Shown here one piece after another: positions 32,177 through 41,982 of a stretch of DNA of 45,167 bases (positions are counted from its first letter, which is position 1; each line of letters starts with the position of its first letter). A model generated the notes under the pieces. That model ran no database searches. It worked only from the letters and a program-made list of their open reading frames with translations, and had not been told where the DNA came from. Origin of the DNA: Bacteroidota bacterium (lineage in GTDB: Bacteria > Bacteroidota > Bacteroidia > Flavobacteriales > Flavobacteriaceae); assembly GCA_018335575.1 (NCBI GenBank), contig JAGXRT010000094.1:1-45167 (forward strand). Direction: 5' to 3'. The translations under genes and the position numbers were made by a program.

Positions 32177-34861
32177 TTATAAATTATACTTAATCGCGAA
32201 CAATACGTGTCTTGGCTGAACACGATATTGCGAGGTGCTGGTTACCAATTCGGTAAAGGAATCATCGTTAATCGATTTATTATTTAAGACGTTGCTTACT
32301 CCCAAACTATACTCCCATTTACTGTCCTTTTTTTGATAGTACAACTTTGCATCCATGGTTGAATAAGTGTTTTTTATCGTTTTATCGGCATTGGAATAAT
32401 TATACAAACTATAATCGGCGGTGAGTATAAAATGTTTTAAAAATCCAATTTCTACATTGGCATAAGGCCTTTCGGTAATGTATTGTGTTGTTTGGCTTCC
32501 ATTATTGTAATCGTTAAATATACGGTTGTAGCCTATTTCAAAATTGGGCGCTTTTTTAAACGAACTAACCAAGCTTCCCTGATAGTTTTGCGTAAACGAA
32601 TTGGACTCGGTCCACTCATTATTTAACAAGTTGTAAAAACTGTTGTACGTTACATTGGCGCGCAAACGGGTTTCAATTTTACCGTAACGCTTGCTAAATC
32701 GCAGGTTTCCCGATATGGTTTCATCGGGTAAATTAGAATTTATAGAGCTCGAAACCTGGTTGATTCCTACTATTGATGAACTGTTTTTAACGCCGTCTAT
32801 CTTTTTGGAATAGTTGGCAAACCCTTGGATATTCAAAAATGAGAACATGTTGAAATTAAAGTATTGTAAAGAAACCCTGTGATACAATGCGTTTTCAAGT
32901 GCTCTGTTTCCTTTATACATCGAATTGTAGTTATTTAAAATATAAGCCTCTGAACGTTTTAAAATATCGGTAAACTCGAGCGACATATTGTAGGTGAAGC
33001 GCAACGTTTCCGATTTTTTTAACTGTAGTTTTACATAAAAATCTGGAAGTAATTTGGTGTCATTTGTAGTAATGCTGTTGCCTAACTGCACATCTTTCAT
33101 TTGATACTGATGCACTGTAATAGCCGGGCTAACGGTAACAATTCCACTTACCATTTTATAGCGCAATCCTATGTAAAAATCTGCAAAGTTATAGGTAACA
33201 TCATTGGATAAATTTGATTGATTAAGCTGATTGACGGTTTGGTTATCCAAAACCTGAAATATAGAAGAATCAAATAGCTGATGGCTTAAAGTGGTTGCAG
33301 CGGTAATATTAATATTGCTGGTGTTGTTGAGTAAGTAAAAGTAATCAAACTTAGCATCCAGTTTATTGGTTTGGATAGCTCTTTTTTGTAAAATGTTGAA
33401 CATATCTTGCTCTTGTGTTGTCAATATCGATGGAAAAGGCTGAAAAGCTGTTAGCGAATTATAAAACGGTTGCTCTTTTTGCCATAAATGTTGTACCTCA
33501 GCAGCTACTAAATTTCTAGCATCGATGGTTTTATAAAAATTGATGTTTTGATTTATAGAAAATGGATCGCTATCCTTTTCAATACCAATTAAACTGCTTG
33601 TACCTGAAACTACTGAATTAATAGAATTATCTTCGGCTTGCTTTGATTTTTTCAACATTAAATCATAATCAAAATGCGTATTTACATTGGGTTTGTACGA
33701 TGAACTCAGCTTGACCATTCCTAACTGACTGCGTTGCAAAGATCCGTTTGAAGTTTCTTCTGTTTCATTGGTTTGAACATACTTTTTTACACTATTTGTC
33801 AGCATGTCTGTTTTAGCATCGTTCAAAATAGAAAATCCACTTAAAGTCCAGTTTTTAGTAGGGTTGTAACTAAAGTTAAACGCTCCAAATTTGGATTCTA
33901 TCTCTAAAGCTTGATTATTACGCATCATGGAAAAACCCAGGTCGTTGGATGAAATTTGCAAAGTGGTTCCACCTCCTCTGTTAATACCTCTAAAACCACC
34001 TGTAAACCTGAAATAATCTTGCATGGTGAACGGCACAGCTCCGATATTATTGGCGTCCAATAAAACATTCACACTTTTTTTAGGACTGTAATAAAACAGT
34101 TTTGGATGGGCAATATAGCGCTCGTTTAGTCCGGCCCCTGCACTCAATTCACCAAACCAAAAATTTTCTTTTCCTTTTTTAAGTCGTATGTTCATAGCTA
34201 CATTATCCGAATCATCGCCTATACCACGCATGGGATTTACTTCGTTGTAATTGCGTAAAAACTCGATTTTATCGATGGCATTGGCAGGGATGTTTTTGGT
34301 AGCCATTTTGGTGTCGCCGTCAAAAAAATCCTTGCCATTAACCATTACTTTTTGGACTTTTTTACCTTCTACTTCAACTTCACCATCGGTATTAATTTCA
34401 ACGCCGGGCAATTTTTTTAACACATCGCCCAGTTTTTTTTCGTTTCCGCTGGCAAAAGCATCTTTATCATAGGTTAAGGTGTCACCACTTACTTTAATAG
34501 GGATTTTATAGGTAACCTCAACCTCTTTTAACTTATCGTCTACAGGATTTAAGGTTATTGGTTTGATAATATTACCCGAGGCAGAGGTGATGATAACTGT
34601 TTCTTGAAAAGGTGCAAAACCAATATAACTAACTCTAAGCTGATAGGTTTGATTGGGCTCTACTGTTAAACGGTAGTTACCTTTTGCATCGGAAATAGAA
34701 AATGCCTCTATGGTATTATTGTTTTTAAGAGCTATTACATTAGCCATTTCCAAGGGATTGCCTTGAGTGTCTTTTACAGTTCCTTCTATTTTAAGCGCTT
34801 GTGCACCCATAAGTATTGGAATTAAACCCAATAAATACTGTACGAATAATTTTTTATTCAT
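32177..34861 (-). CDS. TonB-receptor-like outer-membrane beta-barrel protein
   Basis: An 894-residue outer-membrane protein. A signal peptide (about 1-22, ending LMGAQA) is followed by a carboxypeptidase-regulatory-like domain (KIEGTVKDTQGNPLEMANVI ... YRLTVEPNQTYQLRVSYIGF), then a plug-like domain (LGDVLKKLPGVEINTDGEVE, VMVNGKDFFDGDTKMATKNI), and from about residue 230 a long beta-barrel ending RHVLFAIKYNL. This is the OMP_b-brl type of TonB-dependent receptor. No clear TonB box was found. It follows the GLPGLI gene by 39 nt, a pairing seen repeatedly in flavobacteria. The substrate is unknown; peptide or metal uptake are possibilities. Confidence 0.87.
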   Translation of the reverse strand: MNKKLFVQYLLGLIPILMGAQALKIEGTVKDTQGNPLEMANVIALKNNNTIEAFSISDAKGNYRLTVEPNQTYQLRVSYIGFAPFQETVIITSASGNIIKPITLNPVDDKLKEVEVTYKIPIKVSGDTLTYDKDAFASGNEKKLGDVLKKLPGVEINTDGEVEVEGKKVQKVMVNGKDFFDGDTKMATKNIPANAIDKIEFLRNYNEVNPMRGIGDDSDNVAMNIRLKKGKENFWFGELSAGAGLNERYIAHPKLFYYSPKKSVNVLLDANNIGAVPFTMQDYFRFTGGFRGINRGGGTTLQISSNDLGFSMMRNNQALEIESKFGAFNFSYNPTKNWTLSGFSILNDAKTDMLTNSVKKYVQTNETEETSNGSLQRSQLGMVKLSSSYKPNVNTHFDYDLMLKKSKQAEDNSINSVVSGTSSLIGIEKDSDPFSINQNINFYKTIDARNLVAAEVQHLWQKEQPFYNSLTAFQPFPSILTTQEQDMFNILQKRAIQTNKLDAKFDYFYLLNNTSNINITAATTLSHQLFDSSIFQVLDNQTVNQLNQSNLSNDVTYNFADFYIGLRYKMVSGIVTVSPAITVHQYQMKDVQLGNSITTNDTKLLPDFYVKLQLKKSETLRFTYNMSLEFTDILKRSEAYILNNYNSMYKGNRALENALYHRVSLQYFNFNMFSFLNIQGFANYSKKIDGVKNSSSIVGINQVSSSINSNLPDETISGNLRFSKRYGKIETRLRANVTYNSFYNLLNNEWTESNSFTQNYQGSLVSSFKKAPNFEIGYNRIFNDYNNGSQTTQYITERPYANVEIGFLKHFILTADYSLYNYSNADKTIKNTYSTMDAKLYYQKKDSKWEYSLGVSNVLNNKSINDDSFTELVTSTSQYRVQPRHVLFAIKYNL

Positions 34862-34900
34862 AAACTGATATAAATATGTTGCTGATTATAGTTTGTGAGC

Positions 34901-35746
34901 TTACATGCGTATTTGAATGCGATGACCTTCGCCTCCGCGCTGACGTCCTCCATCAAAATTTTGACGCATTTCTTCCATTTTGGCTGCAACTATTTCATCG
35001 TATTCTTTTTTGGTAACAACCTTTCCTTTTTCTGGTACTTTGATTAGAATTTTTTCCTTTGGATTTAGCTCTACTTTAACTAATGATAAGGTTGATCTGT
35101 CGGCTTTTACTTCAACAATTAAACCTGGTAATCCCCAATAATCGGCTGGTCCATTGTTAACAGGAATTTCAGGAGTATACCAAGCCTCTATAACAATTTC
35201 TCGTTCTTTAGTTTCTATTTTATCTTCTTTATTCTCTGACTGATTGCGTTGGTTCCTTCCAAAATTCATAGCCATTTCACTGCCTTTAACTGTTGCTTCA
35301 GCTTTAAAGCACAGATAATTACCAATCAATTTAGATTCGTTAATCATTTTCCAATTATAGGTAGTGAGTGAATCTTTGATTAAGAAATTTTTTCCCATCA
35401 ATTCAGATTCACGGGCATAGGTTTTATTTTTAACATCTTTAAATTGACGGCCATTCAATGCTCCGCCAATAAACATCATACCTCCAAAACTTCCTGCTTC
35501 TTGTTCTAATTTTACTTCTTCCTTATAGATTGAGGTAGTTTTATCAAAAATTAATTCAAAGGTTTTTTCCATTTGACGTTTCATCATGTCCATAATTTGC
35601 TGTTGCTGCGCTGGAGAAACACGGGTACTGTCTAATTTCATATCCAAGGTAAACTTAGACTGATAAATTGCTTTTCCTTGAAAATCTTGAGCATAAACAG
35701 CAAGTGTGCTAAAAACAAATACTCCAAGTAGTTTTATAAATTTCAT
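34901..35746 (-). CDS. GLPGLI family exported protein
   Basis: A 281-residue exported protein. It has a signal peptide (MKFIKLLGVFVFSTLAVYAQ) and the name-giving motif in PADYWGLPGLIVEVKADRST at about 210-230. Before it lie FELIFDKTTSIYKEEVKLEQ and SLTTYNWKMINESKLIGNYL, both typical of the family. The C-terminus is Gly/Arg-rich (DGGRQRGGEGHRIQIRM). The function of the family is unknown; genes are commonly next to TonB-receptor-like genes, as here. It is the first gene of the pair, with a full -7 element 20 nt upstream. Confidence 0.9.
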   Translation of the reverse strand: MKFIKLLGVFVFSTLAVYAQDFQGKAIYQSKFTLDMKLDSTRVSPAQQQQIMDMMKRQMEKTFELIFDKTTSIYKEEVKLEQEAGSFGGMMFIGGALNGRQFKDVKNKTYARESELMGKNFLIKDSLTTYNWKMINESKLIGNYLCFKAEATVKGSEMAMNFGRNQRNQSENKEDKIETKEREIVIEAWYTPEIPVNNGPADYWGLPGLIVEVKADRSTLSLVKVELNPKEKILIKVPEKGKVVTKKEYDEIVAAKMEEMRQNFDGGRQRGGEGHRIQIRM

Positions 35747-35765
35747 ATTTAACTATTTTTAAAAT

Positions 35766-35773
35766 CAAACTTA
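35766..35773 (-). promoter_or_regulatory. -7 element of the GLPGLI-receptor unit
   Basis: The minus strand reads TAAGTTTG, a full match to TAnnTTTG, 20 nt before the GLPGLI ATG. The -33 region holds an inverted repeat rather than a clear TTG. Confidence 0.5.
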
Positions 35774-35783
35774 CAACATAATA

Positions 35784-35804
35784 TTTAAGTGTTTTAAACT
35801 TAAA
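35784..35804. repeat. Inverted repeat in the GLPGLI promoter
   Basis: TTTAAGT (35784-35790) and ACTTAAA (35798-35804) are perfect inverted repeats with a 7-nt centre. They sit where the -33 element of the minus-strand promoter should be. An operator is possible. The rest of the 188-nt divergent gap shows nothing further. Confidence 0.4.
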
Positions 35805-35934
35805 GAGTTAATCTTTTGTTAATCGTAAAAAATATTATACGTAATTACTCAAAATAAAAGCTGGTATTTTTTTAGACAAAAACTTATAATTTTTGTTTAA
35901 ATTTAGCAACCGTATAACAACTTAAAAAAACAAT

Positions 35935-36549
35935 ATGCACGTAGCAATTGCAGGAAATATTGGAGCCGGAAAAACAACCTTAACTCAGGCATTGGCAAAA
36001 CATTACAAATGGGAACCTCATTTTGAATCGGTAGAAACCAATCCGTATTTGGATGATTTTTACAACGAAATGGAACGCTGGTCGTTTAATTTACAAGTTT
36101 ATTTTCTCAATAGCAGGTTTAGACAGATATTGGAAATTCGCGATAGCGGTAAAAACATCATTCAAGACCGAACCATTTATGAAGATGCCAATATTTTTGC
36201 ACCAAACCTACATGCTATGGGGCTAATGGCTAACCGCGATTTTAAAAATTACGCACAATTGTTTGAGTTAATGGAACGCTTGGTTACTCCGCCCGATTTA
36301 TTAATTTATTTACGTGCCTCGGTACCTACCTTGGTTGGACAAATTCACAAACGCGGCAGAGATTACGAAAACTCCATCAGCATTGATTATTTGAGCCGAT
36401 TGAATGAACGCTATGAAGCATGGATTTCGCAATATACCAAAGGCAAACTTTTAATTATCAATGTTGATCACCTTGATTTTGTTGAAAACCCGGAAGATTT
36501 AGGGAATATTATTAACAGAATTGATGCCGAATTACACGGACTTTTTTAA
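35935..36549 (+). CDS. Deoxynucleoside kinase
   Basis: A 204-residue kinase of the dNK/dGK/dCK family. The P-loop is VAIAGNIGAGKTTLTQALAK. EPHFESVETNPYLDDFYNEM binds the deoxynucleoside. IIQDRTIYEDANIFAPNL contains the DR-type catalytic motif, LLIYLRASVPTLVGQI is the sensor strand and HKRGRDYENSISIDYL the LID. It phosphorylates salvaged deoxynucleosides; which base is preferred cannot be seen. A strong bidirectional terminator separates it from the convergent pyrophosphatase gene. Confidence 0.92.
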   Translation: MHVAIAGNIGAGKTTLTQALAKHYKWEPHFESVETNPYLDDFYNEMERWSFNLQVYFLNSRFRQILEIRDSGKNIIQDRTIYEDANIFAPNLHAMGLMANRDFKNYAQLFELMERLVTPPDLLIYLRASVPTLVGQIHKRGRDYENSISIDYLSRLNERYEAWISQYTKGKLLIINVDHLDFVENPEDLGNIINRIDAELHGLF

Positions 36550-36577
36550 TAAGTGCAACAATTTCATTTATAAAAAC

Positions 36578-36605
36578 AAAAAATCCCGATTGCTCGGGAT
36601 TTTTT
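36578..36605. terminator. Bidirectional terminator
   Basis: AAAAAATCCCGA (36578-36589) and TCGGGATTTTTT (36594-36605) form a perfect 12-bp stem over a TTGC loop, with A- and T-tracts on the two sides. It serves both the kinase gene (+) and the convergent pyrophosphatase gene (-). Confidence 0.93.
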
Positions 36606-36624
36606 AGTTAACATATAATTGCTT

Positions 36625-39027
36625 TTATTTTAAGGCATCTATTTGAGCCTGTACTTCTTCTTTAGTTCCTTTAAATACATGCTCCTCAGTAACTGTTTCT
36701 CCGTTAACAGTTTTGGTAACACTTACTGTTGCAGTAACATTGGTTTCGTTAACCATTTCCATTTTAACTTGAATTTGGTTTTCAACCGAAAGGGAATCTG
36801 CTGCGGTTTTATCTACAGTCATTTCAATACTAACTTCGTTAGTTTTAGCACTTTCTGCACTGATAACAGCGATACTTGGTGCAATTACCAAAGCCACAAC
36901 CGACATTAATTTTAATAAAATGTTTAACGAAGGACCCGAGGTGTCTTTGAACGGATCTCCAACGGTATCACCAACAACAGCTGCTTTATGTGCATCTGAA
37001 CCTTTATGATGAACTTTTCCTTGAATTTCTACACCGCCTTCAAACATTTTTTTAGCATTATCCCATGCTCCACCTGCATTTGATTGGAAAATTGCCATTA
37101 GTACACCTGTAACTGTTACACCAGCTAATAAACCTCCTAACATTTCTGGTCCACCAATAAATCCAACTAAAACTGGAGTAGCAACAGCTAATACTCCTGG
37201 CAATATCATTTCTTTTATAGACGCTTCTGTAGAAATAGCCACACATTTTTGATAATCGGCAACGCCATCTGCTTCGTCAAAAATAGCTCTGTCTTCTGCA
37301 GATGCTTTAGACATATCACCATCGTATTTTTTCATTACTCCTAAAGCAGCTTTTAATTGTGGAATATCAGCAAACTGACGACGTACTTCCTGAATCATGG
37401 ACATGGCAGCTTTTCCAACAGCTTTCATCGCCAAAGCAGAAAATACAAACGGTAACATACCACCAACAAATAAACCTGCCATTACGGTAGACTGTGAAAT
37501 ATCAATAGATTTGATATTAGCTTGTTGCATAAATGCTGAGAACAATGCCAAGGCAGTTAAAGCGGCTGATGCAATAGCAAAACCTTTACCAATAGCAGCA
37601 GTTGTATTTCCAACAGCGTCTAATTTATCGGTACGTTCGCGAACTTCTTTTGGTAATTCGGCCATTTCAGCAATACCTCCTGCATTGTCAGAAATTGGTC
37701 CGTATGCATCTACAGCTAACTGTATTCCAGTATTTGCCAGCATCCCAACGGCAGCAATCGCAATACCGTATAATCCGGCAAAATGGAATGATAATATAAT
37801 AGCTGCAGCTATTAATAAAATTGGAATAGCAGTTGACATCATACCAACACCTAAACCAGCAATTATATTGGTCGCAGCACCTGTAACCGATTGATCAACA
37901 ATGCTTTTAACTGGTTTTGTACCGGTACCTGTATAGTATTCTGTAATTTTACCCACACCCAATCCGGCAATTAATCCAACAATAGTTGCGATAAATACAC
38001 CGAATGACGTAAACTCTTTTCCGTTATAGGTCCATGCAGCTGGTAAGAAAGCATCAATTAAGAAGTATGATACAACAATCATAACTCCTGCAGATAAAAA
38101 TTCACCCAAATTAAGAGCCGCTTGCGGATCGCCTCCTTCCTTAACTTTCACGAAGAATGTTCCAAAAACTGAAACAAGGATTCCTGCAGCTGCTAAAGCT
38201 AATGGTAAATAAACAGCACCTAATTGGAATGTTGCGAACTCTGGGATTGCAAAAAACACCGCTCCTAAAACCATAGATGCAATGATAGATCCAACAAAAG
38301 ACTCGAATAAGTCGGCTCCCATTCCGGCAACATCACCAACATTATCACCAACGTTATCTGCAATGGTTGCAGGATTTAATGGATGATCTTCTGGGATACC
38401 TGCCTCTACTTTTCCTACTAAGTCAGCTCCAACATCAGCAGCTTTGGTATAAATACCTCCACCAACTCGTGCAAATAAGGCAATGGATGAAGCTCCTAAT
38501 GAAAATCCTGAAATTACATTTAATATTATAGTTAATCCGTTTACATCGTTAATATTGTACCAGTTGCTAAAAACTATCAATAAAATACTAATACCTAAAA
38601 CACCTAAGGAAACAACTCCCAAGCCCATAACTGCTCCACCAGAAAAAGCTACTTCAAGTGCTTTATTTAGCGAAGTACGTGCTGCATTGGTTGTTCTAAC
38701 ATTTGCCTTGGTTGCAATTCTCATACCGATAAAACCTGCTAAGGCAGACATCAGCGCACCAACTACAAATGAAAGGGCTACAAAAGGAGTTGAATCTTTA
38801 TCAGACTCACCTTTAAATATTAGTAAAACCGCAACGGCTAATACAAATATTGATAAAATTTTGTATTCAGCTTTTAAAAAGGCCATTGCACCATCTGCAA
38901 TGTTTTTAGCAATTCTTGCCATTTTCTCACTACCTACTTCTTGTTTTGAAACCCAGGTGGCTTTCATCCACATATAAAGAAGTCCAATAATCCCTGCAAT
39001 TGGCAAATAATAAATTAAATTTTCCAT
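36625..39027 (-). CDS. hppA: Membrane-bound ion-pumping pyrophosphatase
   Basis: An 800-residue inner-membrane pump with about 16 helices that couples PPi hydrolysis to H+ or Na+ export. The substrate site includes [20 protein letters not shown] at about 223 and, near the end, [40 protein letters not shown] at about 473 has Ala where K+-independent enzymes have Lys, so it should need K+. Whether it pumps H+, Na+ or both cannot be decided here. After the last helix there is an extra soluble tail of about 75 residues (from [10 protein letters not shown], about 723) rich in Thr, Val and Glu; with the usual topology it lies in the periplasm. Confidence 0.95.
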   Translation of the reverse strand: MENLIYYLPIAGIIGLLYMWMKATWVSKQEVGSEKMARIAKNIADGAMAFLKAEYKILSIFVLAVAVLLIFKGESDKDSTPFVALSFVVGALMSALAGFIGMRIATKANVRTTNAARTSLNKALEVAFSGGAVMGLGVVSLGVLGISILLIVFSNWYNINDVNGLTIILNVISGFSLGASSIALFARVGGGIYTKAADVGADLVGKVEAGIPEDHPLNPATIADNVGDNVGDVAGMGADLFESFVGSIIASMVLGAVFFAIPEFATFQLGAVYLPLALAAAGILVSVFGTFFVKVKEGGDPQAALNLGEFLSAGVMIVVSYFLIDAFLPAAWTYNGKEFTSFGVFIATIVGLIAGLGVGKITEYYTGTGTKPVKSIVDQSVTGAATNIIAGLGVGMMSTAIPILLIAAAIILSFHFAGLYGIAIAAVGMLANTGIQLAVDAYGPISDNAGGIAEMAELPKEVRERTDKLDAVGNTTAAIGKGFAIASAALTALALFSAFMQQANIKSIDISQSTVMAGLFVGGMLPFVFSALAMKAVGKAAMSMIQEVRRQFADIPQLKAALGVMKKYDGDMSKASAEDRAIFDEADGVADYQKCVAISTEASIKEMILPGVLAVATPVLVGFIGGPEMLGGLLAGVTVTGVLMAIFQSNAGGAWDNAKKMFEGGVEIQGKVHHKGSDAHKAAVVGDTVGDPFKDTSGPSLNILLKLMSVVALVIAPSIAVISAESAKTNEVSIEMTVDKTAADSLSVENQIQVKMEMVNETNVTATVSVTKTVNGETVTEEHVFKGTKEEVQAQIDALK

Positions 39028-39067
39028 TTAGTTATTCTATTTATAGTAATTATTATAATTTTAAGAC

Positions 39068-39089
39068 AGTTTGCAAAAGTAAACAAACT
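39068..39089. repeat. Inverted repeat around the hppA -7 element
   Basis: AGTTTG (39068-39073) and CAAACT (39084-39089) are inverted repeats whose 10-nt centre contains most of the -7 element. A dimeric repressor could cover it, but six-base arms are short. Confidence 0.35.
39074..39081 (-). promoter_or_regulatory. -7 element of hppA
   Basis: The minus strand reads TACTTTTG, a full match to TAnnTTTG, 47 nt before the hppA ATG. It gives the pyrophosphatase gene its own promoter in the gap after the upstream DUF5686 gene. Confidence 0.5.
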
Positions 39090-39142
39090 AGTTGATAAAA
39101 AAAAGTCTAAAACGCTGAATTAAAATTAACATACTAAAGGAC

Positions 39143-41617
39143 TTAAAAATGAAATCCAAATGTACCTCGTATTACAAATTTGTTCGCATCTGGATTGTCT
39201 AAATAGTTTCCTCTCCATGAAAAATCGAGTCTGAATACCTTAAAAATATTTCCTACTCCTACACTATATTCCCAATAAATATCCTCTGGAGCATTGTAAA
39301 TTATATTAGAAGCATTTAGTGCAATATTTTTATCAGATACTTCACCCCAAACAGCTTTAACTCCAACAATTTCTCTTAAATTAAGTTTTCTTATGTAAGG
39401 AATTCTAGAAAAGAAGCGTCCGTTAAAATTGTGCTCTAGTTGCAATGAAGCATAAGTATCCGTAACAAATTCGTAGTAATTTAAGGTAGCAAAAGCATTG
39501 TCTATAGTAAAATATGATTGGTTACCCGGAATAACATCTAATAATCCTAAGGGCACTTCTCCAAATGTTTTTCCAACCTCTACAATAGATTTAAACCTGC
39601 CTAAGCCTCCCAATTGCCAAGGTTGTTTATAATAAAACTGTACTTTTTGATATTCAAAATCACTACCAAAAGAATTCTTTAAACCTGCGGCCATGTTTAA
39701 AAATATAGTAGGATAATGGTCATTAACATCGGCTCTTTCTACGCCGTATCCAATGGTTTTTCTGCCGGGCATGTAACGAACTGAAAAATCTACTTCGGTT
39801 TGTTTTAACGATGATTTAAGTAAACTATTTTCATCAAAATAATCTAAATTGAAGGTTTCTGAGGCTGATTCGAGTGTTCTAAACGACGTGCCAATTTTTA
39901 TTTCAAAATTCTTTGATGGTTCGTATTGTAAACCAATACTTGTTAAATTGATGTTGGTAAGTTTGCTGTTATCGCCACTTGCAAAAAAAGATGAAGATGC
40001 AAAACTTCTTCCCAAAATATCGTTGGTAGTGGTTAGCGAAACCCCTATTTGTTCTACATCTTTTCTATTACCAACATTAAGAATTAATCTGTTTTTTTTG
40101 TCGAACATGTATTTACCAGAGATTCCATATTTAAATTTGTTGTCTTTTTCTCCATAGGCCAGATAGCCTTGAATTCTCCACAAATCGTTTTGTCCAAAAT
40201 AAGTCCTTCCTCCTACTCGAAAACGATAACCTTCTACATCATTAAATCCGAAGGTTGACCAAATAGAACCGTAATCAAAATTATCAAACTCTATATAGCC
40301 CGAAGCTAAAATGGTTGTTAAATCGTACATCCGTTTAAATTTAGGAATGGTATGTAAAGTGTCGAGCATTTTGTAGATACCTTCTTCGTTTTTATTTAAG
40401 CGCTCAAACCTGTTTTTGGACCAAAATGATTCTTCCTTATTGTATATTTTGGTGTCAAAAATATCGATTTCATGCTCGTAAAATTCTTTAGTCCTCGGTA
40501 TATCAAAGGTGTAATTTTTAAAATTGGTAGTTCTTCTTCCGTATACTCCTTTTGATTTATCCTTTTTATTCAAGCTAAAATCGGACATTAAAAAATCGCG
40601 TTTCAATAAAAAAACAGAGTCGTTTAATACCTCGTATTGTTGCTCTATATATAAATCTTTTACCCAGTTGATGTTAGCACTTTTAGAGACTTCCATATTT
40701 ATTTTCTTCACTGCAAAAGTGGTATCACTAATCCAAAAATCGCCTTTAAAAGTAAGTTCTCCGGGTCTGCGTGGATAATAAACAATGTTGTAACACCATT
40801 TATTATCAATAAAACTGCTGTCGCGCAGCACATAATTATATGCATTAACGCCTGTTTTAGCCACCGGACTCACAAAACTTTTATCGAAAAGTTTGATATA
40901 ATTGTCGTAAATATTATAATCTGCATACAAATCTTTAACGTATGTAATAATGTATTGATTACCATCAAAACCAGAGGTTTTATTGGCTAATAAATCATTT
41001 CTTTTCTTTGCGGTTTTGTTTGATCCATAGGTTTTGTAAAGAGATTCATTAATGAAAATTGGCAGGTATGCTTTTCCGGAAACATGTGAAGTATCAATAT
41101 GTTCAAACACCACTTCTAAACCTTTAAATAACTTACTGTTCATTAAAGTGCTATCAATATTATTTAAATCGAACTCTATCTTTTCGTACTTATCATATTC
41201 ATATTGATCGAAGAGGTATAATCCGTTTTGTCGTTTTTTACTCCAAACTTTTTCAAGTATATCAATAGCAGGATTTCCTTTTTTCTTTGTTTTACCGGTG
41301 TATATAACCACTTCTCGTAACTGACTGCTTTCTTCGTTTAGAACAATTACCAAGTTTAAATCTCTGTTTTTAACTTTAATGCGTTTTTTTTCAAAACCAA
41401 TAAATGAAAACTCTACATCATTAATATCTTTATGGCATTCTAAATAAAATTTACCATTTTCATTGGTTATGGTACCAATATTTGAACCTACAAAAATTAC
41501 GTTTACGTAGGGTAATGGGTTTTTATTAGCATCAAGCACTACACCTCCAATTTTTATTTGTGCAAGGGTATTGATTGCTATCAACAAAAATAATAATGAA
41601 ATTAAACTCTTTTTCAT
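39143..41617 (-). CDS. DUF5686 / carboxypeptidase-regulatory-like outer-membrane protein
   Basis: An 824-residue protein. A signal peptide (about 1-19, MKKSLISLLFLLIAINTLAQ) is followed by a carboxypeptidase-regulatory-like domain (IKIGGVVLDANKNPLPYVNV, GTITNENGKFYLECHKDIND) and then a long DUF5686 region (EYDKYEKIEFDLNNIDSTLM, WCYNIVYYPRRPGELTFKGD, FWISDTTFAVKKINMEVSKS). The last 350 or so residues are barrel-like strands ending NKFVIRGTFGFHF with a terminal Phe. There is no plug domain, so it is not a classic TonB receptor. Its role is unknown; an outer-membrane assembly or transport role is a guess. Confidence 0.87.
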   Translation of the reverse strand: MKKSLISLLFLLIAINTLAQIKIGGVVLDANKNPLPYVNVIFVGSNIGTITNENGKFYLECHKDINDVEFSFIGFEKKRIKVKNRDLNLVIVLNEESSQLREVVIYTGKTKKKGNPAIDILEKVWSKKRQNGLYLFDQYEYDKYEKIEFDLNNIDSTLMNSKLFKGLEVVFEHIDTSHVSGKAYLPIFINESLYKTYGSNKTAKKRNDLLANKTSGFDGNQYIITYVKDLYADYNIYDNYIKLFDKSFVSPVAKTGVNAYNYVLRDSSFIDNKWCYNIVYYPRRPGELTFKGDFWISDTTFAVKKINMEVSKSANINWVKDLYIEQQYEVLNDSVFLLKRDFLMSDFSLNKKDKSKGVYGRRTTNFKNYTFDIPRTKEFYEHEIDIFDTKIYNKEESFWSKNRFERLNKNEEGIYKMLDTLHTIPKFKRMYDLTTILASGYIEFDNFDYGSIWSTFGFNDVEGYRFRVGGRTYFGQNDLWRIQGYLAYGEKDNKFKYGISGKYMFDKKNRLILNVGNRKDVEQIGVSLTTTNDILGRSFASSSFFASGDNSKLTNINLTSIGLQYEPSKNFEIKIGTSFRTLESASETFNLDYFDENSLLKSSLKQTEVDFSVRYMPGRKTIGYGVERADVNDHYPTIFLNMAAGLKNSFGSDFEYQKVQFYYKQPWQLGGLGRFKSIVEVGKTFGEVPLGLLDVIPGNQSYFTIDNAFATLNYYEFVTDTYASLQLEHNFNGRFFSRIPYIRKLNLREIVGVKAVWGEVSDKNIALNASNIIYNAPEDIYWEYSVGVGNIFKVFRLDFSWRGNYLDNPDANKFVIRGTFGFHF

Positions 41618-41870
41618 ATACGTTCTAAAAGCTATTTAGGGGTAAATTTAATTAAAACCAAGCTATTAAATAATAAGTAAATAACTACAAAATCAATAAA
41701 ATGTTGCGTTATTTTAGTTACATTTTATATCCAACAAATTACTATTAAACTTGGCAACAAAGTTCCAATTTTTATATCAAGAATGACCTAAACCATTATA
41801 CCTATTTCCTATTTTATAATCATTTTCATTGATTACTGATGATAATTAATGAAATACATTAAAACGATGA

Positions 41871-41888
41871 AAATTTGTCATCAAATTT
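41871..41888. repeat. Inverted repeat upstream of etfB
   Basis: AAATTTG and CAAATTT flank a TCAT centre, a perfect 7-4-7 repeat. Its right arm is part of the minus-strand -7 match. Confidence 0.5.
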
Positions 41889-41897
41889 AGATTTTTT

Positions 41898-41915
41898 TAT
41901 TATGCATGCATAATA
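41898..41915. promoter_or_regulatory. 18-bp perfect palindrome upstream of etfB
   Basis: TATTATGCATGCATAATA is self-complementary over all 18 bases. It lies 67 nt before the etfB ATG and about 17 nt before the candidate -7 element, where a dimeric regulator could act. The ATGCATGCAT core is unusual in this AT-rich gap. Confidence 0.55.
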
Positions 41916-41982
41916 TTTTAGAAATTATTTTATATCTTCGTAACCAACAAAATTTAAATAAAAACACTTAAATTATAGTTAG

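Larger units (their letters stand above)
41618..41982. other. 365-nt divergent intergenic region
   Basis: This AT-rich gap separates the DUF5686 gene (-) from etfB (+). I see no gene or structured RNA in it. It holds two palindromes (41871-41888 and 41898-41915), a full minus-strand -7 match (TAAATTTG, 41889-41882) and a plus-strand near-match TATCTTCG (41933-41940) that could serve etfB. Confidence 0.6.

Noticed and set aside
37397-37894. 165-codon frame opposite hppA
   Set aside because: It mirrors the Ala/Gly/Ile-rich helices of the pyrophosphatase; its composition follows from the codons of the real gene.
38483-38977. 164-codon frame opposite hppA
   Set aside because: Same cause as the neighbouring antisense frame; no start context or domain.
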